From the NCBI GenBank assembly GCA_018064525.1, contig JAGHVB010000037.1, positions 1 to 49,978 of the forward strand: DNA of 49,978 nt, given 5' to 3'. A program made the translations under genes and the position numbers. Under the pieces are notes generated by a model. It was not told where the DNA came from, searched no databases, and was given only the letters and a program-made list of their open reading frames with translations. Shown in pieces: positions 30,765 through 38,333 of this stretch (position 1 is the first letter of the stretch; the number at the start of each line of letters is the position of its first letter). Source of the stretch: Candidatus Treponema merdequi (GTDB lineage: Bacteria > Spirochaetota > Spirochaetia > Treponematales > Treponemataceae).

Positions 30765-32093
30765 ATGAGAAAAGTTTTAGGAATCGGGGCTGCCGTTTTG
30801 TGCAGCCTTGTGGTTTTGTTTACGGGATGTTCTGCGCCGAGTGAACCGAGTTCACCGAGTATGCCAAGTACTCCAAGTACTCCAAGTACGCCAAGTGCAC
30901 CGGGTTCATCTGATCCAATATTGGAAAAAATCGAAATTACAGCAGAGCCTGCAAGAAAAGAATATTACGTGGGTTCATCACAAATTAATACAATAGGAAT
31001 GATAGTAAAAGCAACATATAATAACAGTACAACCATAGATGTGACAGAAGAAGTTAAAATAAACGGATTTGATTCAAGTGCAGCAACAGATAGCAAGACA
31101 ATTACAGTAACTTATGGTGAAAAGAGTGCTGATTTTATAATAAAAATAGTACCATCACAACCTTATTCATTTCATAATACTGTAACTGTTCTCCCTTCAG
31201 GTACAACCGGATCATATGGTACAGAAGGAAGTTATGTTGAATTTGGTGACTGGCCGCAGAATGTAGTTTCAGAAGCAGATGCAGAAATATTAGAACTTGA
31301 AAATTCTAAAGATAAAATAACTCGCGGTTATATGGAATTTGTTCAGGGATTAGATGGAAACTACTATGTAAAACATAAACTCAAATGGTATAAAGTAATG
31401 CCAATCAAATGGCGCGTAGCAGACACAGCATACGATGTAGATGGAAAAAATGGAAGTGCAACAGGTAAACTTTTAGTAGCCGAAAGTATTCTTACAGGAA
31501 ATGTTCCATATTATGAGAAAACTGGATACAAGCGTATAATAAACGGTGGAATTTCTTCGAACAACTATACGTACAGTCAGATTCGTGCATATTTAAACGG
31601 TAATACATATATATATTATAGTGGTTTTGGTTCAAATGAAGAAAAATCAACGTGGCAAGGAAAAGGCTTTTTACAGACAGCATTTACAAGTGATGCAATA
31701 GATAATATTATAATAACAAAAGTAGATAATTCTTCACTTTCTACTACAGATAAAGATGGAAAATTAAAACCAACTAATACTGGTAGCATCTCGACAGACG
31801 ACAGAATCTTTTTGCTTAGCGAATACGAAGTAACAAAATACAGTAAAGAAGCATATGACGAAAGCGGAAAAGGAAATAGCCGTATAAGATTTGCAACAGA
31901 TTTTGCAAAAGCAAACAATGTTAACCAGAATACAACCGACGGCTTCGGCAGTATTTGGTGGCTCCGCACGCCTGGCCCTGATGGCGAAGCAAGCGCGCGC
32001 ATTGTCTTAGCTTCTGGTTATGCCGGCTCCACCGGTGGTGTTGTTTACGAAACTGATTACGGGGTTGTTCCTGCTTTGTCAATTTCATTTTAA
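30765..32093 (+). CDS. Surface lipoprotein: Ig-like (Big_3) plus C-terminal DUF6273-like domain
   Basis: A 442-residue lipoprotein. Signal peptide with lipobox FTGC (Cys near 22), then a low-complexity Pro/Ser linker made of PST repeats. Residues about 50-128 (KEYYVGSSQ ... ITVTYGEKSADFIIKI) match a Big_3 Ig-like domain. The rest, from FGDWPQN to WWLRTPG and GVVPALSISF, resembles DUF6273, related to formylglycine-enzyme/C-type-lectin folds. The last 50 codons are clearly more GC-rich than the rest of the gene and vary at positions that are Asn-rich in relatives, suggesting a hypervariable tip. GAGAGGAG is a strong SD. A hairpin precedes and an intrinsic terminator follows it. Confidence 0.75.
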   Translation: MRKVLGIGAAVLCSLVVLFTGCSAPSEPSSPSMPSTPSTPSTPSAPGSSDPILEKIEITAEPARKEYYVGSSQINTIGMIVKATYNNSTTIDVTEEVKINGFDSSAATDSKTITVTYGEKSADFIIKIVPSQPYSFHNTVTVLPSGTTGSYGTEGSYVEFGDWPQNVVSEADAEILELENSKDKITRGYMEFVQGLDGNYYVKHKLKWYKVMPIKWRVADTAYDVDGKNGSATGKLLVAESILTGNVPYYEKTGYKRIINGGISSNNYTYSQIRAYLNGNTYIYYSGFGSNEEKSTWQGKGFLQTAFTSDAIDNIIITKVDNSSLSTTDKDGKLKPTNTGSISTDDRIFLLSEYEVTKYSKEAYDESGKGNSRIRFATDFAKANNVNQNTTDGFGSIWWLRTPGPDGEASARIVLASGYAGSTGGVVYETDYGVVPALSISF

Positions 32094-32132
32094 CAAAATC
32101 ATATTCTCTATTAATTGTTAAAACTCATTTGT

Positions 32133-32170
32133 AAAAATCGCAGTACATTTTATGTGCTGCGATTTTTTTA
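32133..32170 (+). terminator. Intrinsic terminator after the DUF6273 lipoprotein
   Basis: A core stem of AATCGCAGTACA and TGTGCTGCGATT with loop TTTTA, extended by three A-T pairs to 15 bp, ends in a run of T residues. It lies 39 bases after the stop codon. Confidence 0.85.
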
Positions 32171-32266
32171 TGGCTTTGTCTGTTCCATCTGTAAAAAAAG
32201 GACAGCGAGTTTTATCTTTAATGAGTATAGAATAATATTACCGGATAGCGTAAGAAATACAAAACA

Positions 32267-33502
32267 TCATTTAAAAAATTCAACCGCAGTTATAACCTTA
32301 AATTTCTGTCCTTCGAATGAGATTGTATCTTTTTGATTGAATGTTACGATTACTCCTTCGAGAGATGGAAATTTTTTGCAGGTGAGTGCAAGACCACGGA
32401 TTTCCCGTTCGCGGTTTTCGTTTGTAAGTTCGTAGCAGACTTGAACTGCTTTCTGGGGAGTTGTAGAAGGACCGTAAAGAAAATCACATTCAAAATTGCT
32501 TTCGCTGTAATACCAGATGTTTTTTGTTTCCTGCCGAATTTTTTCAAAAACTGCATTTTCAAAAAGACGTCCTTTATCTTTTGATGACGAAAGTGTAATT
32601 GTGTTTATCATTCCTGTATCAATGCAATAAACTTTTTTTGGATTTACAGATTGAACTTTTGCCGAATAATCAAATTTTGGAACAAATGAAAAAAGATAAG
32701 AATTTTCCAGAAATGAAAGATAATCCAAAATTGTTGCAGTTGTTTTTAACCCAAGCTGAGAAGAAAGTTTTGTCCCGGAAATTAAGTTTCCGCAATTAGA
32801 ACATAAATACGCTGCCAGTGTTCGTACAGATTTTGAATCTTTTATTCCATAGCGCACGATTATATCTCTAAAAAGAATATCATCAAAAAGCTGTTTTAGA
32901 ATCTGATTATTCTGGTATTGCAAAAATTCCGGAAATCCACCTTCAGTTAAATATTTGTCAAAAGCTTCTGTATTTTTTTTGAATTTATAAAATTTGCAGT
33001 ATTCGCTAAAATTAAACGGAAAAATTTCATAATCTAAATGACGGCCTGTTAATCTTGTTCCAAGTTCCTGACTTAAAAGAGAAGCGTTTGAACCTGTTAC
33101 GGTAACTAAAAATCCTTCTTTTAATTTTGAATTAACGTATGTTTCCCAGTTTTCTACAATCTGAATTTCATCAAAATATAAATCTTTTGTCATATTGTGA
33201 TTTTTTCTAAACTCTTCAATCGCTTCGTCAAGAATTGCAAAATCCGATGTATTAAAATCAGAAAGAACTGGTTCGTCAAAGTTCAGATAAAATGCATCGC
33301 GTGAATTGAGTTTTATATCCTGACTGACAAAGGTGCTTTTTCCACAACGCCTGATTCCAGTAATAATTCTTGCAAATTGCGGAACAGGTCGTTCAATAGA
33401 TTTATTACATTCGCGTGTAACTTCAGAATTATTTTTTTCTGATTGTAAAATTAGGGAACGCTGTTTGTTTACAGTTGTTAATATATCCTGTTTTGTAGTC
33501 AT
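32267..33502 (-). CDS. AAA_14/DUF4143 ATP-binding protein
   Basis: A 411-residue ATPase of the AAA_14 plus DUF4143 type. Walker A is GIRRCGKST near residue 49, Walker B LYFDEIQ near 108, sensor-like VTGSNASLL near 136; the DUF4143 part contains YLTEGGFPEF and a C-terminal nuclease-like fold region (FECDFLYG). Such genes are widespread accessory genes of unknown role and often form large paralogous families. It lies in the accessory island. The region upstream of the ATG has an unusual set of palindromes and no good SD. Confidence 0.85.
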   Translation of the reverse strand: MTTKQDILTTVNKQRSLILQSEKNNSEVTRECNKSIERPVPQFARIITGIRRCGKSTFVSQDIKLNSRDAFYLNFDEPVLSDFNTSDFAILDEAIEEFRKNHNMTKDLYFDEIQIVENWETYVNSKLKEGFLVTVTGSNASLLSQELGTRLTGRHLDYEIFPFNFSEYCKFYKFKKNTEAFDKYLTEGGFPEFLQYQNNQILKQLFDDILFRDIIVRYGIKDSKSVRTLAAYLCSNCGNLISGTKLSSQLGLKTTATILDYLSFLENSYLFSFVPKFDYSAKVQSVNPKKVYCIDTGMINTITLSSSKDKGRLFENAVFEKIRQETKNIWYYSESNFECDFLYGPSTTPQKAVQVCYELTNENREREIRGLALTCKKFPSLEGVIVTFNQKDTISFEGQKFKVITAVEFFK

Positions 33503-33511
33503 AAGAATATT

Positions 33512-33585
33512 GTAGTATATACTGCAATTAAATACAAGTATTTAGTGGTAGTATATACTTATATTTAGTGACACTATATAGAATT
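33512..33585. promoter_or_regulatory. Palindrome cluster upstream of the AAA_14 gene
   Basis: GTAGTATATACT occurs twice (33512-33523 and 33548-33559), 36 bases apart; its core AGTATATACT is a perfect palindrome. Between them lies AAATACAAGTATTT, another palindrome, and after them TAGTGACACTA. The copy nearest the gene overlaps a possible -10 box (TATACT on the minus strand, 11 bases before ATG), so repressor operators are plausible. Confidence 0.4.
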
Positions 33586-33597
33586 TAACCTGTATTT

Positions 33598-34863
33598 TTA
33601 TCTGATTATTTTTCCTTCCATTCGGCCGTCGAGACCCGGGCTCATGTTCCACTCGCGGTCTACTGTTTTGTCAAAGTCTGCAACCGGGTCGCAGTATTTT
33701 TCGATTTCGAGAGCGGTCGAGTGAAGGCGCTTTATTGCATCGGACTTGTCTTTGTATCCCATGCGCGAGCGTTCGATGCTTTCGTGAAGGATGCGGATTG
33801 ATTCGTCGTAGACTTTAAGCGGAACGGGGAACGGGTGGCCGTCTTTTCCGCCGTGGGCAAAGGAAAATCGGGCTGGGTCTGTAAAGCGCGACGGGGTTCC
33901 GTAAATTACTTCGCTTACGAGTGTGAGTGACTGAAGTGTTCTTGGGCCGAGTCCCGGTGTGAGTAAAAGGCTTTCAAAATCTTTGGGCGTTGCTTCGTAT
34001 GCGGTTGCAAGAACTGCGCCGAGCCGCTTTAAGTTTACGTCTTCGGCCCGTACTTCGTGATGTGCAGGCATTACGATTGAACGCTGTTCTGCGAGAGATT
34101 TGTTTTCGTTATATGCCGTAATTATTTTCTGCGGAACTAAAATTTTATTGTCATCGTGTTTGATTACATTTTGAATTTCTTTTATTGCTTTGTCCGGATT
34201 TATTTTTGAAAAATCTAAAATGCGGCCGCGGGTTTTTTCTGCTTCTTTTGCAGTCAAGTTTAAAATCAATCCTTCGTTTTCGCCGGTGACTCCTGAGTGC
34301 GGTTCTTCGATAAACGAACGGAGATTTTCTGATGACCAGTGATAGCGGCGCGCTGTTTTTGTTTCGACATTCATTCCCTGCTGGACTACTGTCCAGTCGC
34401 CTTCGTTTGAGAGAATGAAGTTGTGCATGTAAAGCTGAAATCCATCCTGAACTGCAGTCGAGTCAACTTTTGCAACGAGCTTGCTTGAGTTTACAAGGTT
34501 ATCGCCGTCAAGTCCCGTCGCATCTGCAAGAAACCTTAGCTCGTCAGGTGTTCGTCTGGAATATTTTCCGCGCCCGCCGCATACGCAAAGCCCGAACTCT
34601 CTTGCTCTTGCATTTATTCCACGCTTTAATGCGTACATTACGCTTGTCGTAATTCCAGATGAATGCCAGTCCATTCCCATAACGGCGCCGAGGCTCTGAA
34701 ACCAGAGCGGATCAGAAAGGCGTACTAGAACTTCTTTTTTTCCAAAGTTTTCGATGAGTGATTCGACGATTAAAGTTCCCATCTGCATCATGCGGTCGGC
34801 AAGCCATTTTGGAACTGTTCCGCCGTGGAGAGGTAAGTCAGCGTGTCCGGTACTTTTAAACAT
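33598..34863 (-). CDS. DUF763 domain-containing protein
   Basis: A 421-residue protein starting TGHADLPLHGGTVPKWL, the hallmark of DUF763, with WFQSLGAVMGMDWHSSG and GLGPRTLQSLTLVSEVIYG later. Members occur in archaea and scattered bacteria; the GLGPRTL stretch resembles a helix-hairpin-helix, hinting at DNA binding, but no activity is established. The start is fixed by GAGGTGAT, a near-perfect SD seven bases before the ATG. Codon use is more GC-rich than in neighbouring genes. It follows uvrC on the same strand after an 80-base gap. Confidence 0.9.
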   Translation of the reverse strand: MFKSTGHADLPLHGGTVPKWLADRMMQMGTLIVESLIENFGKKEVLVRLSDPLWFQSLGAVMGMDWHSSGITTSVMYALKRGINARAREFGLCVCGGRGKYSRRTPDELRFLADATGLDGDNLVNSSKLVAKVDSTAVQDGFQLYMHNFILSNEGDWTVVQQGMNVETKTARRYHWSSENLRSFIEEPHSGVTGENEGLILNLTAKEAEKTRGRILDFSKINPDKAIKEIQNVIKHDDNKILVPQKIITAYNENKSLAEQRSIVMPAHHEVRAEDVNLKRLGAVLATAYEATPKDFESLLLTPGLGPRTLQSLTLVSEVIYGTPSRFTDPARFSFAHGGKDGHPFPVPLKVYDESIRILHESIERSRMGYKDKSDAIKRLHSTALEIEKYCDPVADFDKTVDREWNMSPGLDGRMEGKIIR

Positions 34864-34881
34864 AGCGCATCACCTCACAGC

Positions 34882-34937
34882 CGCGCTCATTACGAAAGAT
34901 GCCGGTTTTGAAAGAGAATGACACGCGCTCATTACGA
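34882..34937. repeat. Direct repeat between uvrC and the DUF763 gene
   Basis: CGCGCTCATTACGA occurs at 34882-34895 and 34924-34937 with 28 bases between. No other feature is seen in this short gap apart from the DUF763 SD. Confidence 0.7.
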
Positions 34938-34943
34938 GATATT

Positions 34944-36761
34944 TTATTCATCGTCGCCCCCGTCATCGGCAATCATTAAAGCCATAGACGCAAGATCAGA
35001 TGAATAATCTGATTTAATTTCGCTTTCGTCGATTACATGATTTACTTTGTCATTGAGCCTGATGAGGTTCGGATTTTTTTCGAGAAGTTTTTTCTTTTTC
35101 TTTTCTGCGACTGGAGTTGCATCTCCTGTTACGTATTTTGTACGGAGTTTCTGATTCTGTGTTGTTGCAAAACGGTGACATTCGTCGCGGACTCGCTGTA
35201 AAAGACGCAGGCCGTCGCTTCGTTTTGGAAGCTGAATCGGTGTGCTGTTTCCCGGTAAATAAAGGTCTTCGTTTTTTTCTGCAAGACCTACAATCGGAAT
35301 ATCAAGTCCGAGGCTTTGTAAAATTCCATGTACAGCATTGACCTGACCGATACCACCATCAATCATGATTAAATCAGGCAGCTCGCTTCCTTCATTCAAA
35401 AGTCTTGTGTAACGGCGGCTTGTTGCTTCGCGCATTGATTCAAAATCATCGATGACACCATCTGTGCGGCGAAGACGAAAATACCGGTAATTCTTTTTGT
35501 CAGGATTTCCGTTTTTGAAACTGATGAGCGACGCAACAGGAAGATATCCTCCGATATGGGCAATATCAAAGCCTTCGATTCTGACTGGAAGGGTAGGAAG
35601 TTTAAGAAGTTCCTTGAGTTCCTGCATGGCAGGTGTGTCCCCGCGTTCACGCATGCGGCGGATTATATCTTCGTGCGCGTTGTGAATTGTCATTTCAATT
35701 GCAGCTTTGTGACGCGCGGCATTTTCAATTCCATCTGTTACTAAAACAATATTTGTTTCAATGCTGAATGTCTCTTTTATCCATCGTGAAATAAAATCAA
35801 GACCTTCCTGTGTCGGCACATAAATTGACGGTGGAATCGATTCCGGCTCGGTGTAATAAGCGTTCATAAATTCCGGCAGAAGTTCGTCATCTTCGGCAAG
35901 GCTTGTTACGCGGTAATTGTCGCGGCCCTGCATCTTGCCACCTCTGATTTTAAGGACAGTAAAGCTTACAAGTTCCCCTTCGCGATAATGAGCAATATAG
36001 TCGCGGTCTTCCTGAGAAAAATCTTCGACGATATTCTGATTGTTGAGCCTTTCGAGTGCCAGAAGTCCGTCCCGAAGGCGGGCAGCTTTTTCAAAGTTGA
36101 GATCCTTTGCGGCATTTTTCATTTCTATAGTAAGTTTTTCTATAGTTTGTTCGCCTTTTCCCTCAAGTAGCTCAAAAATTTCGCCGAAAAATTCATTGTA
36201 GGACTCTTTTGAAATTTTTTTACAGCAGGGAGCTTTACACCGTCCGATGTGGTAGTACATGCAGGGAGCTTTTCTTTTCTGAAGTTTTTTGCAGACTCTC
36301 AGAGGATAGATTTTGTAAATTGCATCGATAAAGTTGTCGAGTGCAGTTACGTCAGGAAAAGGTCCAAAGTATGTGGAACCGTCCTGAACTACAAATCGTG
36401 TTTTAAAAAGGCGCGGAAATTCTTCTTTTGTGACTCTGATTACGGGGTAGGATTTTCCGTCTTTGAGATCGATGTTGTAGCGTGGTGTGTATTTTTTTAT
36501 GAGGTTGTTTTCTAAAAGGAACGCTTCGTATTCGTTTGCTGTTGTGATGTATTCAATTGAATCTGCGTGAGAAATCAGCATTCTTGTCTTGATGTCTTTA
36601 TTTCCAGAGAAATAGGAACTCAGACGGTTTTTGAGGACTTTCGCTTTGCCTACATAGATGACGGTTCCCTGTGGATTCCGCCACATATAAACTCCAGGTA
36701 AGGAGGGGGCTTTTAATGCGGTTTCGTGTAATTTCTGCCAGACCGGATTATTTGAACTCAT
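34944..36761 (-). CDS. uvrC: Excinuclease ABC subunit C
   Basis: A 605-residue nucleotide-excision-repair nuclease. The N-terminal GIY-YIG domain has GVYMW, YVGKAK, Arg in NRLSSYF and the catalytic Glu in EAFLLENN. A Cys-rich stretch (CKKLQKRKAPC, GRCKAPC) and a UVR motif around residue 215 follow. The RNase H-like domain has GFDIAHIGG, MIDGGIGQ and RDECHRFA near residue 530. After that point the tandem helix-hairpin-helix domain usually seen is not recognisable; the last 75 residues are Lys-rich then acidic. The start codon is one base from the start of the divergent LamG gene. Confidence 0.95.
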   Translation of the reverse strand: MSSNNPVWQKLHETALKAPSLPGVYMWRNPQGTVIYVGKAKVLKNRLSSYFSGNKDIKTRMLISHADSIEYITTANEYEAFLLENNLIKKYTPRYNIDLKDGKSYPVIRVTKEEFPRLFKTRFVVQDGSTYFGPFPDVTALDNFIDAIYKIYPLRVCKKLQKRKAPCMYYHIGRCKAPCCKKISKESYNEFFGEIFELLEGKGEQTIEKLTIEMKNAAKDLNFEKAARLRDGLLALERLNNQNIVEDFSQEDRDYIAHYREGELVSFTVLKIRGGKMQGRDNYRVTSLAEDDELLPEFMNAYYTEPESIPPSIYVPTQEGLDFISRWIKETFSIETNIVLVTDGIENAARHKAAIEMTIHNAHEDIIRRMRERGDTPAMQELKELLKLPTLPVRIEGFDIAHIGGYLPVASLISFKNGNPDKKNYRYFRLRRTDGVIDDFESMREATSRRYTRLLNEGSELPDLIMIDGGIGQVNAVHGILQSLGLDIPIVGLAEKNEDLYLPGNSTPIQLPKRSDGLRLLQRVRDECHRFATTQNQKLRTKYVTGDATPVAEKKKKKLLEKNPNLIRLNDKVNHVIDESEIKSDYSSDLASMALMIADDGGDDE

Positions 36762-36762
36762 A

Positions 36763-38319
36763 ATGGTAATGAAAAAATATATGAAGAATTATAACAAAAA
36801 ATTAAATATTTTACTATGTTTTTGTTTAGCGTTTTTGACTTCTGGTCTTTTTGCTGATGATAAAATTTTGACTCTTGGTGGAAAGGACGGATGGCCGCAA
36901 TTCGCTTATAACGATGGAGTAACTTTTACAAAGGGGCGCTTCGGATTCAATGCTGTTACTCTTGCGACAAATTTCAGAAAAGTGAATGACAATACAGATT
37001 TGCTTCTCGATTTTGAAAGTTCCTCAATGAAAGATGTTTCATGCAATTATGATATTGTAAAAAATGAACTTGTCAGACTTGATGAATGTGTTATGGGACA
37101 TAATTCTGCTTTGAGCCGTGGTCGTGGAAAAGGTCTGACATTAAAAGGAAAGCCTGGAACAATTTTTGGAACAGAAGGAAATCCGGGAAGTTTTGCAATT
37201 GAATTCTGGATTAAACCGTCTGTTGCAGAAAATGGTGAAATTCTTTTTTCGTGGAATTCATCAAGAACTGTAAATGAATATGTAATGTATCAGATGATTT
37301 CGGCATCTTTTGCAAACAGCCGTATTGAATGGAACTTTAAAAACATTTTTGACGGATACAGACAGAATAATGGTGAAGTAGTTCTTACAAGTTACTCAAC
37401 TATAATTCCTGAAAAGTGGTCTCATCATGTTCTTGTTTTTAATGAAGAAACAGGTCTCCTTGAATATAAAATTGATGGAAAAACAGAAGACTTAAAATAT
37501 CTGACTGATTCAGGACACGAGCGTGGTTCTATTTTTCAACCGGTTCTTGGTCTTCCGAATGATATAATAATCTGCCAGTCTTATACAGGCTGTATTGATG
37601 ACTTTAGAATTTTACATTCGCTTTCCAGTGATGTAAAAACAGGATACGGATATAATTCAGAAAGCATCAGTTCCCTTACAAGTGAAAAATACGACTCGTA
37701 TAAAGTAACAGGTGCTAAATTCATTACTAATCCGATTAATACAGTTCCCGGAGCTTTAATTAAAAAAATTGAAACTGTTCAGAATGTGCCGTCTCAGACT
37801 GAGCTCAGATATTTTATCAGAACAGGGGACAATTTTTTTGGATGGACAGAAAATGAACCGGAATGGATTCCTGTCAATCCTGGTGTTGAAATGAAAAATG
37901 TAAGCGGAAGATATTTTCAGCTTGCGTGTGAACTTTATCCTGACGGTGATGGAAAAGTGTCACCGTCAATCACAGAAATTAAAGTTACATATTTTGAACC
38001 GTCTCTTCCGCTTGCACCTGCAAAGATAAAAGCTGAGGCTGGAGATGAATCTGTAAATTTGACATGGAGTTATTCACTTGACGATACTACTGAAGGTTAT
38101 TATGTTTATTATGGAACGAGGCCCGGTGAGTATCTTGGTCTTGAATGCAATGAAGGTTCTTCACCGATAAAGGTTGGAAATGTTAATTCTGTAAAATTGA
38201 CTGGATTGAAGAATGGAGCAATCTACTATTTTGTAGTTGCCGCCTATTCAAAATTTGATAATAAAATAATTGGAAATTTTTCAGACGAGGTTTATGCCCG
38301 TCCGAGAAGTTCAAAATAA
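36763..38319 (+). CDS. Secreted LamG-like and fibronectin type III protein
   Basis: A 518-residue exported protein. The signal peptide (LNILLCFCLAFLTSGLF) ends near ADDK. Residues about 130-290 (FAIEFWIKPS ... CIDDFRI) form a LamG/concanavalin-like lectin domain, and residues 420-515 (KIKAEAGDESVNLTWSY ... YYFVVAAYS) a fibronectin type III domain. Both suggest binding to carbohydrate or protein at the cell surface. ATGs at 36763, 36769 and 36781 are possible starts. The TPR gene follows after 14 bases and is probably in the same operon. Confidence 0.8.
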   Translation: MVMKKYMKNYNKKLNILLCFCLAFLTSGLFADDKILTLGGKDGWPQFAYNDGVTFTKGRFGFNAVTLATNFRKVNDNTDLLLDFESSSMKDVSCNYDIVKNELVRLDECVMGHNSALSRGRGKGLTLKGKPGTIFGTEGNPGSFAIEFWIKPSVAENGEILFSWNSSRTVNEYVMYQMISASFANSRIEWNFKNIFDGYRQNNGEVVLTSYSTIIPEKWSHHVLVFNEETGLLEYKIDGKTEDLKYLTDSGHERGSIFQPVLGLPNDIIICQSYTGCIDDFRILHSLSSDVKTGYGYNSESISSLTSEKYDSYKVTGAKFITNPINTVPGALIKKIETVQNVPSQTELRYFIRTGDNFFGWTENEPEWIPVNPGVEMKNVSGRYFQLACELYPDGDGKVSPSITEIKVTYFEPSLPLAPAKIKAEAGDESVNLTWSYSLDDTTEGYYVYYGTRPGEYLGLECNEGSSPIKVGNVNSVKLTGLKNGAIYYFVVAAYSKFDNKIIGNFSDEVYARPRSSK

Positions 38320-38333
38320 AATCGGGGTAGCAG

